From: Demequina lutea
GTDB taxonomy: Bacteria; Actinomycetota; Actinomycetes; Actinomycetales; Demequinaceae
NCBI RefSeq assembly: GCF_013409005.1
Contig: NZ_JACBZO010000001.1
Coordinates: 2,852,001-2,916,000 of the forward strand
DNA length: 64,000 nucleotides
Direction: 5' to 3'
Both the position numbers and the translations under genes were made by a program. Numbering within the stretch: position 1 is the stretch's first letter; each line of letters starts with the position of its first letter. The notes under the pieces were generated by a model, which searched no databases, was not told the origin of the DNA, and saw only the letters and a list, made by a program, of their open reading frames with translations. Of this stretch, positions 26,061 to 34,246 are shown piece after piece.

Positions 26061-26774
26061 ATGCACATGCCCGATGGAGTTCTCAACCCGACGACGCTCG
26101 TGGTGGCGGGAGCCGCCTCGGTGGGCGCGCTCGCCTGGTCGATGCACGAGGTGCGGCGCGGCCGGCCCCGCCTAGGCATGGCGCTCGGCGGAGCCGCAGG
26201 GCTCCTGATCGCTCACCTCGCCGACGTGCCCCTGTACGGCCCGTACACCGCCCACCTGATTGGCGGCACGCTGCTCGCCATCGCCATCGGGCCGTGGCTG
26301 GCGATGATGACCATGGCAACGGCGCTGGCGCTCGAGGCCTTCCTGTGGCACGACGGTGGCACCGCCACGCTGGGCGCAAACATGCTCGTCATGGGAGTCG
26401 TGGGCATTCTGGTCGGCTACGGCGCATATCGAGGCGCCCTCGCGGTTGCCTCGAGGCTGCACAGAGACGCAGAGGAACCGTCGGCGTTGGCCAAGGCATC
26501 GGCCGCTGCCGCCGGGGCTTGGCTGAGCGTCATGGCGTCCGCTCTCACGCTCGTCTCGCTCGTGTCGGTGGGCGGCGTGACCACGCTCGGGGCCGTGACG
26601 GGAGCGCCCGAGGCAACCCTCGGCGATCTGCTGCCGCGGTATGCCGCGTGGGGCCTGCTGGAGGCTTTCGTCACCGGTGTGGCCGTCGCTGCCGGCCTGG
26701 CCTGGGGGCGCTCGGTCGTGCGCATCGAGGGCGCCGCGGAGATCGGCCAGCGCGTGCCCGTCCTATCCCGGTAA
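26061..26774 (+). CDS. nikM: Nickel/cobalt ECF transporter membrane component NikM/CbiM
   Basis: This is the substrate-capturing S-component of a Ni2+/Co2+ energy-coupling-factor transporter. It starts with the signature MHMPDGVLNP, in which the amino-terminus and His2 bind the metal, after a strong GAGGAG site. The 237-residue protein has six to seven membrane spans. No NikN/CbiN, NikQ or ATPase gene follows, so it must borrow a shared ECF module or be a solitary M-type carrier. Its place at the end of the hydrogenase operon argues for nickel as cargo. Confidence 0.85.
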   Translation: MHMPDGVLNPTTLVVAGAASVGALAWSMHEVRRGRPRLGMALGGAAGLLIAHLADVPLYGPYTAHLIGGTLLAIAIGPWLAMMTMATALALEAFLWHDGGTATLGANMLVMGVVGILVGYGAYRGALAVASRLHRDAEEPSALAKASAAAAGAWLSVMASALTLVSLVSVGGVTTLGAVTGAPEATLGDLLPRYAAWGLLEAFVTGVAVAAGLAWGRSVVRIEGAAEIGQRVPVLSR

Positions 26775-26802
26775 GCGCCGTCTTATCCAGGTAAGCGCCG
26801 TC
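26764..26802. repeat. Tandem 19-bp duplication across the nikM stop codon
   Basis: TATCCCGGTAAGCGCCGTC (26764-26782) is followed after 1 bp by TATCCAGGTAAGCGCCGTC (26784-26802). The first copy contains the nikM stop. The rest of the 475-bp gap 26775-27249 holds two hairpins and no gene. Confidence 0.75.
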
Positions 26803-26978
26803 GCGTCGGCACATGAGTCGGGACGCTACCGTTGCGCGCCCTTCGCAGTCGCGAGGCACCCCACCGAGGCCGATTAGGGCCGACTTTGCGCGTGGCTCCC
26901 GCGCGAACAGTGATGAATCTTTCGCGACTACCCCATATTTGGCGGCTCGCGCAACGTGTCAGGAGTGACTATTTTTGG

Positions 26979-27022
26979 AGAGGAGCGGGCGGGCCCTCCC
27001 TCAGCGGCCCGCCCGCTCCTCT
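26979..27022. terminator. Strong 17-bp hairpin in the gap after nikM
   Basis: A perfect 17-bp inverted repeat (left arm 26979-26995, right arm 27006-27022, loop 10 nt) with a stem that is nearly all G/C. There is no T tract after it on either strand; a T-run precedes it on the plus strand. It may end the hydrogenase transcript as an actinobacterial intrinsic terminator without U-tract, or act as a structural barrier. Confidence 0.5.
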
Positions 27023-27191
27023 GTACCCCGGCATGAGAATGGGTCGCGGCACGAGAATGTGCCCCAGCGCGAAAGTGGTCCCACGGGCGCCGTCTCGCCC
27101 TACGGTCGCCCCACGGGGTCCCGCTGCGGAGGCCCCACGTCACGTTCTCGTCGGCGTGCGCGACTCTCCGTGAAAAGCCTCCGGACAGAAA

Positions 27192-27238
27192 GCGACCCCG
27201 TCCGGCGAAAGGGGCATGGTCCGCCAGGACGGGGTCGC
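27192..27238 (-). terminator. Intrinsic terminator of the 27250-27597 gene
   Basis: A perfect 12-bp stem (GCGACCCCGTCC at 27192-27203 with GGACGGGGTCGC at 27227-27238) lies just beyond the stop codon. Read on the minus strand it is followed by a short TTTCT run. Confidence 0.7.
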
Positions 27239-27249
27239 CTCGGTGGCTA

Positions 27250-27597
27250 CTACTCGACCGAGTCGGAGGGCTTCTTTCTGGGCGCGCGCGGGGTCTTGGC
27301 TGCGGGCGCCGGTGGGACGGCCAGGGTCTTGGTATTTACTGCGGCGGATACCGGGGCAGCGGGAGCACCCGGAACCGCGGTCGCGGCTCCGGCGGCCGAA
27401 CCCAGCCGCGCGACTTCGTTGCGCAACGCCCGCACCTCGGTGCGCACCTTGAAGGAGTTCCACAGCAAGAGCACGACGGCCGCCACCGCGAGCAACATGA
27501 TTGCGACTCCAAAGAACGCGGCAACGAAGTGAAACAAATCGACGCCGCCGCGCTCTCCGCGGGGTCCGGGGCCTGGCAGACGATTGAGAGGATTCAT
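27250..27597 (-). CDS. Small single-span membrane protein, unknown
   Basis: This 115-residue protein has one hydrophobic segment (about residues 25-47, FFGVAIMLLAVAAVVLLLW) followed by a helical stretch with heptad character (FKVRTEVRALRNEVARLG) and an Ala/Pro-rich tail ending in RAPRKKPSDSVE. The N-terminus is probably outside and the coiled-coil plus tail in the cytoplasm. It is monocistronic with its own terminator. No family is recognised. Confidence 0.6.
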   Translation of the reverse strand: MNPLNRLPGPGPRGERGGVDLFHFVAAFFGVAIMLLAVAAVVLLLWNSFKVRTEVRALRNEVARLGSAAGAATAVPGAPAAPVSAAVNTKTLAVPPAPAAKTPRAPRKKPSDSVE

Positions 27598-27682
27598 GAC
27601 TCCAGGCTAAGCACGCATCGCGCGCTTGAGCCCCATTCTCAGAGAATTGTGCGCCAACTCACAGGCTCATTCCGGTGCGGAA

Positions 27683-27857
27683 GGGAGGGCCGCGGGAGGG
27701 CCGCGGGAGGGCCGCGGGAGGGCCGCGGGAGGGCCGCGGGAGGGCCGCGGGAGGGCCGCGGGAGGGCCGCGGGAGCGCCGCGGGAGGGCCGCGGGAGCGC
27801 CGCGGGAGCGCCGCGGGAGGGCCGCGGGAGCGCCGCGGGAGGGCCGCGGGAGCGCGC
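27683..27857. repeat. 11-bp GC-rich minisatellite (15 full copies)
   Basis: The unit GGGAGGGCCGC is repeated 15 times plus a partial sixteenth. Units 1-8, 10, 13 and 15 are GGGAGGGCCGC; units 9, 11, 12 and 14 read GGGAGCGCCGC. It fills most of the 386-bp gap between divergent genes (27598-27983). The period is not a multiple of three, and reading frames run open through it on both strands only because the repeat has no stops. The 27858-27983 part holds the promoter of the next gene. Confidence 0.9.
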
Positions 27858-27983
27858 GACGCGCGGAACCTGCGCGTCGGACCGGGGCACTTTTGGCACA
27901 AACCGGGACATAGCCCGCATCGCCCGCTGACAGGCTTGGTCTTGCCCTTTCCAGTGTCGGGTTCGTCACATACACTCGAAAAC

Positions 27984-28538
27984 GTGACCATCGAGCACAC
28001 GGAGCGGGACATCGACCGTTTGCGCGCCGAGTTCGTGCGGGAGCCCCGCGAAAGGGCACTTCACCTCGCACATCGACTTTCCTGGTATTCGAAGCAATTG
28101 GCCCTTGGCGACCAGGCCGAGGCCTCCCAGGCAACGTCGGCCGAGGCGCTCGAGGTCGCGAGCCATGTCCTCACCGGCCCGGAGCCTTCGATACTCGAGC
28201 GCACCGACCTGATTCGCATCTGCGTCGGGACCGCCCGTTGCATGGTCCAGGCGGGACGGCCAGAGCAGGCGCTCGAGGTCGCGGCCAAGGCGGAGACCCA
28301 ATACCAAGCGCTTGCCGAGGTGGCGACCGACCCCGTCGCCGTCCTTGCCCTTCGCGGCGCGATCCTCACCGTCACCGCCGATGCCCACACGGCGCTCGGC
28401 GATGCCAAAACGGCGATGGAAACGCTGAGCGAGGCCCTGCTGGAGCTGCTCGCCGGATCGGGAAGCAACCCACTGATCGTCAAGCAAATGGTGCGCGAGC
28501 CGCTCGCGTCGCTCGCCGCGCTCATCGCTCAGCACTGA
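27984..28538 (+). CDS. Helical TPR-like protein, unknown
   Basis: The GTG start gives 184 residues beginning TIEHTERDIDRLRAEFV. The protein is all-helical, with repeated A-rich amphipathic pairs (ERALHLAHRLSWYSKQLAL; GRPEQALEVAAKAETQYQAL; GDAKTAMETLSEALLELL) that resemble tetratricopeptide repeats. No signal or membrane segment is seen. A longer open frame into the minisatellite is rejected as the start. The role is unknown. Confidence 0.6.
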   Translation: MTIEHTERDIDRLRAEFVREPRERALHLAHRLSWYSKQLALGDQAEASQATSAEALEVASHVLTGPEPSILERTDLIRICVGTARCMVQAGRPEQALEVAAKAETQYQALAEVATDPVAVLALRGAILTVTADAHTALGDAKTAMETLSEALLELLAGSGSNPLIVKQMVREPLASLAALIAQH

Positions 28539-28749
28539 CGCCCCCACCCGCGCTGCCGAACTCGGGCCACATGCGGCGTTTGCCGTCCGCATCCCACCGC
28601 TTTGTGAAATCGCACCCAACCTTTTAGGTGCCGCCTCCGTTATAGGTATGTCAGGGCGCCACGGACAGGTGGTGGGCCCGCGAGTTCATCGGCTCTCGGT
28701 CCCGCCTCCACCGGTGCCCCGGTTGGCAGATGACCGAGGTCAACGCACA

Positions 28750-29106
28750 ATGGTGAATGGACCGGCTCACGAGGTCCATCCACCCGTTGTCGGTGGAAAC
28801 TACGACGGCGGGCAACCGCCTGAAGGGTTTGGGGGGTTCGTGAAGAGAGACATGGCGGTTATTCGCGCGGTCGAAGCGGTAATTGCTCTGGTGCTTACGG
28901 TGGTGCTCTACCACTTCGCGAGCGCCGGCGCGCTGACGTCGCTCGGCCATTCCGTCACGGGCTGGTACTCCCACCAGGTCGACGGCCTCTTCACGATCAG
29001 CGTGATCGACAAGAGCGTCAAGCCGCCCCAGCTCGACAAGGCGAACCTCCCCATTGCATTGGCGCCCGAGGCGAGCAGCGGACCCAATACGCCCGCCAGC
29101 ACCTAG
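28750..29106 (+). CDS. Small membrane-anchored protein, unknown
   Basis: About 118 residues with one membrane segment (VIRAVEAVIALVLTVVLYHF) and a periplasmic/extracellular tail rich in Ser, Pro and Lys (IDKSVKPPQLDKANLPIAL). Several starts are possible: ATG 28648 has low coding bias in its first 34 codons and lies on a TATAGGT box that could be a -10 element, ATG 28750 is used here, and a GTG at 28840 just before the membrane segment is also possible. Not recognised. Confidence 0.45.
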   Translation: MVNGPAHEVHPPVVGGNYDGGQPPEGFGGFVKRDMAVIRAVEAVIALVLTVVLYHFASAGALTSLGHSVTGWYSHQVDGLFTISVIDKSVKPPQLDKANLPIALAPEASSGPNTPAST

Positions 29107-29113
29107 CCGCCAC

Positions 29114-30535
29114 CTAGCCGACGCCCCTGTGCAAACCCCCAGCGACCACGCGGCGTATGGCGCCCTCGCGGCTCGCCCACCCGCCCACCGTGAGCACGAG
29201 CACGAGCGCCGCCGCCGTGAGAGCCAGAGAACCCACTGGCAGCCACTGCGCCCCCCACGCGCCGAGGATCACGGCGCCCACGCGGGAGCCGATCGCATTT
29301 CCCGCGTTGAACACGGAGGCATAGGTTCCGTTGCCGATGTCGGACGTCCACGGGGTGTGGCGTAGCGCCCAGTTGATCATCGCGACCACCAGGACCGACC
29401 AGGACAGCCCTTGCAGGCAGATCATCGCCACGACGGCCACCTTGGAGTGGCTGCCAAGTGCCATTCCGAGCCACATAAGCAGCAGCCCAAATTGGCCAAC
29501 CACCACCGACTTTACGGGCCAACGGTCCACGTAGCGCGCGACCATCCACGTGGTGCCCACACCCACGAATCCACCGACAAACAGCAACACAGGCACCGTA
29601 CTGTCGGCAAAGCCAGTGACGTCGGTGACAAGGGCGGCAAAGTACGTCCACGTCATCGTCATGGCCCACGTCGTCAGCATCGTGATCGCCATGATCCTGA
29701 GGAAGCGGGGTTTCGACGGAACGTCGCCGCGCGGGATCGAGGACTGCTGGGTGCGGAAGCTGGGCATGAGTATCGCGACGGTGATGGCCATCAGGGCGCC
29801 ACCAGCCGACAGAATCCAGAAGGGTGCATGCCAGCCGACGTGCTGCGCAAGGTAGGTCTCTGCAGGTAGGCCGATCACGCCCGCGGCCGATGCGCCGAGC
29901 AACAGTCGTGCCACCGAACGTCCGCGCCTGGCAGCCGGGAACATGCCCGCGGCGGCGGGGGTCACGGCCGCCCAGAACAGCGCGTGGCCAAACCCGGTGA
30001 GGACGCGGGACGCGAGAATCCCCTGGTAGCTGTCCGTCACGGCGCCCACGAGCGCCCCGATCGACCAGAAAGCCATCGTGCCCGCAATCACCCAACGCCG
30101 GACCATGTGGGTGGTGAGGAACGCGAGTGGAAGGGTGGCCGCCATCGTGGCGAGCGCGAACACGGTCACGGTCATGCCCAACTCGGCCTCGCTGCGCCCC
30201 AAGTCAACGGCCATCGTCTGAATGAGACCCATCGGGGCAATCTCGTTCGACACCACGAGGAACGCGGCGACGCCGAGCGCCACCAGGGTTGCATTCGCGC
30301 GGCCAGGGGACACGAGCGGGGTACCGGGGGTGCGAGGCACGCCCGCCATTCCCGATTCGGTGTCTGGGCGCACCACAATGTCGCCTTGGGGGACGAACAC
30401 CGCGTCACCCGATACGGGACTCGCATACGCGCGCTGCTCGTCGTGAGCCGGTGCGGGGGGTCCGAGGACGGCGGGCGCCTTCACGGCAGAAGGCGGACGC
30501 CGTCCACCCTGCCGGTCCCGCACGCTGGGCATCAT
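29114..30535 (-). CDS. MFS transporter (DHA1-type exporter)
   Basis: This is a 473-residue major facilitator with an unusual soluble N-terminal extension of about 80 residues before the first of twelve membrane spans. The core has MFS motifs (GLIQTMAVDLGRSEAELGMT, ILASRVLTGFGHALFW, LGASAAGVIGLPAETYLAQ) typical of the arabinose-efflux/chloramphenicol-exporter branch. The extension is Pro/Arg-rich, with no recognised domain, and the true start could be an internal one nearer the first helix. Substrate unknown. Confidence 0.82.
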   Translation of the reverse strand: MMPSVRDRQGGRRPPSAVKAPAVLGPPAPAHDEQRAYASPVSGDAVFVPQGDIVVRPDTESGMAGVPRTPGTPLVSPGRANATLVALGVAAFLVVSNEIAPMGLIQTMAVDLGRSEAELGMTVTVFALATMAATLPLAFLTTHMVRRWVIAGTMAFWSIGALVGAVTDSYQGILASRVLTGFGHALFWAAVTPAAAGMFPAARRGRSVARLLLGASAAGVIGLPAETYLAQHVGWHAPFWILSAGGALMAITVAILMPSFRTQQSSIPRGDVPSKPRFLRIMAITMLTTWAMTMTWTYFAALVTDVTGFADSTVPVLLFVGGFVGVGTTWMVARYVDRWPVKSVVVGQFGLLLMWLGMALGSHSKVAVVAMICLQGLSWSVLVVAMINWALRHTPWTSDIGNGTYASVFNAGNAIGSRVGAVILGAWGAQWLPVGSLALTAAALVLVLTVGGWASREGAIRRVVAGGLHRGVG

Positions 30536-30752
30536 CGATTTCCTTGCGAATCAGAGGGAAGGGCAGACGCCACACCGCCCCCAACGCGCCTAGTCTTGAG
30601 CCATGGCCACCGTAGACAACGGTGGCCCGGCCGCGCGTTCGAAACGTTTCGATGCATTCTCGCACACACCATCACGGCAATTCCAGTGCCTGCGATCAGA
30701 TGTACCCGATCGATACCATTCGCCCCGTTCGTGAGGGACGATGTGCGTGGCG

Positions 30753-32255
30753 CTACGCGGGGATATCGATCGAAACGGTGGTGCCCTTGCCCAGCGAGCT
30801 GGAGATCTGCAGCGTGCCCTCGTGGGCGTCGACAATGGCCGCGGTGATGGCCAGCCCCAGCCCGGCGCCACCCGTCGACCGCGAGCGCGAACTGTCGCCT
30901 CGCACGAACCTCTCGGTCGCGCGCGCGGCGATCTCGGCAGTCATGCCAGGGCCATCGTCGGCCACGTCGATGCGGACCCTTTCGCCGTGATCGCTCTCGA
31001 CAACGGTCACCGTCGCGGTCACGTGCGCCGCGCCATGCTGAGCGGCGTTGTTGACGACGTTGATCACCGCCTGACGCAAGCGATCGGAGTCGGCGGTGAC
31101 CATGACGCCGGCCTCGACGTCGGCCGTAACGGGGCCGTGCCCCAGTGCGAACGTCACCTCGGGGTGGGCGCGACCGGCATCGCCGAGAACCTCGGTCACG
31201 AGGCGCTTGGCATCGATCGAGGCGAGGCGCAATTGCGGCTCCGCGTCAAAGCGTGCGAGCACCAGCATGTCCTCGACGAGTCGCTTCATGCGGCTCGCCT
31301 CCGCCTCCGTACGAGTCCACGCGTCGGTCTGTTGGCGCTTCCCCGAAATGGCTCCCTTGCGGTGCAATTGTGCGTAACCGAGCACGGTGGTGAGCGGCGT
31401 GCGCAACTCATGCGATGCATCGGCGACGAATTCGCGCAACTGCGCCTCCGAGCGCTCCCTTTCCGAAATCGAGTCCGAGAGCCTGCCGATCATCGCGTTG
31501 AGCGAGGTGGCAAGAGCCGCAGACTCCGTGCCGCTGCCCGCCCCATCGAGGCGCACCGAAAGGTCGCCGTTTGCGATGAGCATCGATGCGTCGACCATGC
31601 GCCGCATCGGCGTCACTCCCAGGCGGATGACCCACCACGCGACCAGCCCAAGCCCGACGAGAACAGCCGCGATGCTGAGCACCTCAATCAGGACCATGCG
31701 ATGCGAGACGGCCTCGACCGGCTCCATCGACAACCCGATGACCTCCCAGTGGTCTATCGCTGGCCTTACCAGCACGCGGTACTGCTGGTCCCCCGTCGAC
31801 GGCACGGTGAGGTAGGTGTCGACTGCGACGGAAAGTACCGAAGGATCGATCTCGGGGAGCGAGGTGGTCGCCTCGTCGGTGCGGTACACGTTGGGGTTCA
31901 GCACCGCCCTGTAGGTGCCGTCAATATAGAGCTTTCCGAGTAACGCCTCGGAGGGCCGGTCCTTCGTGGGGTCGGTGGGTACGACCGGCGGATCGGCATC
32001 GCCGTCACCGTCGTCACCGTTCACATAGTTGGTCAGGTCCTGAGCCGCATCCGCATGGGTGCTTGGGCCGCCTGCGAAACCGAGCAGCCGTCCATCCAAC
32101 TGTTGCACCAGGTAGGTGCGGGTGGTCAATGTGACGGCCACCGCCGCGACCGAGGCCACCAGGCCGATGAGCGCTAGACCAACAAGAACCCTGGAGCGCA
32201 GGGACATGCCACGCGCCCAACGGGAGGGAGCGTGCACGGCATCGGCCGCACTCAC
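30753..32255 (-). CDS. Two-component sensor histidine kinase
   Basis: The 500-residue kinase has an N-terminal membrane segment (about residues 22-46), an extracytoplasmic sensor domain of about 130 residues with an Asp-rich NGDDGDGDADPPV stretch, a second membrane segment, HAMP, the phosphoacceptor His in DASHELRTPLTTVLGY, and an HATPase_c domain with N, DDGPGM and STGGAGLGLAI boxes. It overlaps the upstream response regulator by 4 bp. The arrangement resembles the TcrY/MprB type. The Asp-rich sensor loop could bind a divalent cation; this is inference. Confidence 0.9.
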   Translation of the reverse strand: MSAADAVHAPSRWARGMSLRSRVLVGLALIGLVASVAAVAVTLTTRTYLVQQLDGRLLGFAGGPSTHADAAQDLTNYVNGDDGDGDADPPVVPTDPTKDRPSEALLGKLYIDGTYRAVLNPNVYRTDEATTSLPEIDPSVLSVAVDTYLTVPSTGDQQYRVLVRPAIDHWEVIGLSMEPVEAVSHRMVLIEVLSIAAVLVGLGLVAWWVIRLGVTPMRRMVDASMLIANGDLSVRLDGAGSGTESAALATSLNAMIGRLSDSISERERSEAQLREFVADASHELRTPLTTVLGYAQLHRKGAISGKRQQTDAWTRTEAEASRMKRLVEDMLVLARFDAEPQLRLASIDAKRLVTEVLGDAGRAHPEVTFALGHGPVTADVEAGVMVTADSDRLRQAVINVVNNAAQHGAAHVTATVTVVESDHGERVRIDVADDGPGMTAEIAARATERFVRGDSSRSRSTGGAGLGLAITAAIVDAHEGTLQISSSLGKGTTVSIDIPA

Positions 32256-32938
32256 CCCTCGACCCTCATGGTGTAGCCCACGCCGCGCACCGTCTGGATG
32301 AGCTTGGGCTCGATGTAGTCGACCTTCTTGCGCACGTAGCCGATGTACGTCTCGACCACCGACGGGTCGTCATCCGGCGAGTAGCCCCACACGTTCGTCA
32401 GCAGTTGACCGCGGGACATCACGCGACCCTTGTTCGACAACAGGAACGCCACCAACTTGTACTCGGTGGGCGACAGGTGGATCTCCTCGGAGCCGCGCGT
32501 CACCCTGTGGGCGACGTCATCGATCGTGAGGTCGGCCAGCGTCATCACGGCCGACGCGGTGGGAGACGAGTCGACGCGCCGCATGACCGCCTCGACACGC
32601 GCCACGAGCTCCTCGAGAGAAAAGGGCTTGGCCAGATAATCGTCGGCCCCCAACCCGAGGCCCTCGACGGCGTCGGCCGACGTGTCCTTGGCCGTGAGGA
32701 AGACCACGGGCGTACGGTCCCCCGTTTCGCGCAGGCGCCTAAGCATTCCGAAGCCATCAAGCTCGGGCATCATCACATCGAGGACGATCAGATCCGGCTT
32801 GGATTCCTTGACGGATCGCAGGCCCTCGCGCCCATTTGGCGCGGCCGTGACGTCGTAGCCCTCGAACTTCAGCGCGGCAACGAGCATGGTGCGGAGGTTG
32901 TCTTCGTCGTCAACCACCAAGATACGTCGCTTAATCAT
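32252..32938 (-). CDS. OmpR/PhoB-family response regulator
   Basis: This 228-residue regulator has a receiver domain (acidic DDED near residue 11, phospho-acceptor in LIVLDVMMPELDGF, Lys in YLAKPFSLEEL) and a winged-helix DNA-binding domain (HLSPTEYKLVAFLLSNKG, VVETYIGYVRKKVD). It precedes and overlaps its kinase gene. The ATG at 32938 is preferred; a GTG six bases earlier is also in frame. The regulon is unknown. Confidence 0.92.
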   Translation of the reverse strand: MIKRRILVVDDEDNLRTMLVAALKFEGYDVTAAPNGREGLRSVKESKPDLIVLDVMMPELDGFGMLRRLRETGDRTPVVFLTAKDTSADAVEGLGLGADDYLAKPFSLEELVARVEAVMRRVDSSPTASAVMTLADLTIDDVAHRVTRGSEEIHLSPTEYKLVAFLLSNKGRVMSRGQLLTNVWGYSPDDDPSVVETYIGYVRKKVDYIEPKLIQTVRGVGYTMRVEG

Positions 32939-33353
32939 GGACACAGTCAAGCACCGACTCCTCCATGTTTGCTCAGAGGGCGCCCCGATATTGCTGTGGA
33001 CGTAAGTTCTTGACCGCTCATGCTCTGTCTCTGCGCGCACTTTGAGAATCACAGGGTGTGATGGGAAGCGATGGGGGCCGCAGCACATGTGGGACGCGGC
33101 CCCCACCACCAAGTTGTCGCTCGTCGTGGGGACGATCGGCATCGGCTCGGATAAGGCGCTTTGCTTCTCGACGGTCGGATTCGACGAGGAGATCCGCAAC
33201 GGTATCGCTTCCACGACCGAACCGCGGCGGGGCCTTCAAGGCCAGGAGTGCACGCTCCAGAGGGTCGCGGGGACTGCCAGCCCTGCGGCCCTCAGCCACG
33301 TCCGGGCCAGGTTCGGGGAGCCGATGTGGGGGCCAGGCAGCCGCCTCGCGCCG
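32939..33353. other. Gene-free interval with one hairpin
   Basis: No coding sequence is convincing on either strand. A 10-bp inverted repeat (TGGGGGCCGC at 33072-33081 with GCGGCCCCCA at 33096-33105) forms a stable hairpin without a T tract. The interval should hold the promoter of the response-regulator operon on its left and the 3' end of the hydrolase transcript on its right. Confidence 0.5.
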
Positions 33354-33932
33354 TCACTTCTCGAACGACGCCAGGAATGCCTTGGTCTCGGTGCGCAGCG
33401 TGTCCGCCGCCAATGCGTCGTAGTCCGAAAAGTCTGGGAACGCGAAGAGATGCGCGCTTCCGGGGTACGTGAAGACCTCGAGTCCTCCTTCGGGGGTGGC
33501 CGCGACAAGATCGGCCGCCTCCTCGCCCTCCATCCACGTATCGTCCTCGGCGTAGTGGAGCTGGGCGCGCAGCCCCGCCGGCCACTTGGGATCCCCAAAC
33601 CATTGGGGGCCGCTAGCGCCTCCCACGAGAATGAGTCCGGCAATGCCCGGCTCCGTGAACGCCGCAATTTCACTCGCCACCGCTCCGAGTGAAAAGCCCA
33701 TGAGCACCACGGGGGCCTCGGCTCCGCGAGCCGCCTCGCGTACCGCCGCGGCGTAGTCCATCATCTTGCCCGACTCTGCTCGATCCACCCCGTCGTTGAG
33801 GTTGGAGAACGTGTCGCCGCCAAAGAGGTCCACGGTCATGACCTGGTGGCCCTCGACGCGCAACCATTCGGCCCACGACTCGATATTTGAATCCAGGCCA
33901 AGGACGGAATGGGTCAGCACCACGTTGACCAT
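33354..33932 (-). CDS. Dienelactone-hydrolase-family alpha/beta hydrolase
   Basis: The 192-residue protein starts at an ATG preceded by GGGAGGGAGAG. It has the DLH-type beginning (VVLTHSVLGLDSNIESWAE), the nucleophile elbow in VVLMGFSLGAVA, where the nucleophile position is Ser, and a C-terminal catalytic His in YPGSAHLFAFPDFSDYD. The Asp is in YAEDDTWM. It is a small cytoplasmic esterase-like enzyme of unknown substrate. It is transcribed away from the TetR gene across a repeat-rich interval. Confidence 0.82.
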   Translation of the reverse strand: MVNVVLTHSVLGLDSNIESWAEWLRVEGHQVMTVDLFGGDTFSNLNDGVDRAESGKMMDYAAAVREAARGAEAPVVLMGFSLGAVASEIAAFTEPGIAGLILVGGASGPQWFGDPKWPAGLRAQLHYAEDDTWMEGEEAADLVAATPEGGLEVFTYPGSAHLFAFPDFSDYDALAADTLRTETKAFLASFEK

Positions 33933-34169
33933 CGACTCTCCCTCCCTTAGCTCGACAAAGCGGCCTTCCACCCCAGTCTTGCATGGGGCGGCGACGAGCG
34001 CGCGGGCCCTCTGCAAAACGGTCGAAGCATGGCGATGAGTTCCCGACACGCGCGAGGCCCACAAGTGTGTCCATGTCTTCGGTGAACTCCGCGACGACTC
34101 CCGGGGCGACGGCCGCGCACGCGCTTTGGAATGCGCGGCCGAATTTCGGTAGAGGGAGGATACTGAGTT

Positions 34170-34237
34170 GATTCACTTTCTTCGTGGATTCACCGTCTTC
34201 GTTGATTCACCGTCTTCGTTGATTCACCGTCTTCGTA
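34170..34237. repeat. Four 17-bp tandem repeats directly upstream of a tetR gene
   Basis: Units at 34170-34186, 34187-34203, 34204-34220 and 34221-34237 read GATTCACCGTCTTCGTT with changes in the first unit (CTTT for CCGT and a final G) and a final A in the last. The array abuts the AGGAG ribosome-binding site. It may be a set of operator sites for the regulator or its leader. The remainder of 33933-34169 contains a possible gene remnant near 34030-34120 and no intact gene. Confidence 0.85.
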
Positions 34238-34246
34238 GGAGATCCC

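Noticed and set aside
26979..27022. Canonical Rho-independent terminator
   Set aside because: The stem is strong but is not followed by a T tract on either strand, so it is reported only as a hairpin with possible terminator function.
27675..27983. Coding extension through the 11-bp repeats into the TPR-like gene
   Set aside because: The 11-bp period is not a codon multiple and simply lacks stops in all frames. The first plausible start is the GTG at 27984.
33018..33299. 93-codon minus-strand gene
   Set aside because: No ribosome-binding site, no recognisable pattern and Arg-rich composition typical of a chance frame.
34170..34237. CRISPR array
   Set aside because: Repeats are directly adjacent with no spacers, and no cas genes are present.
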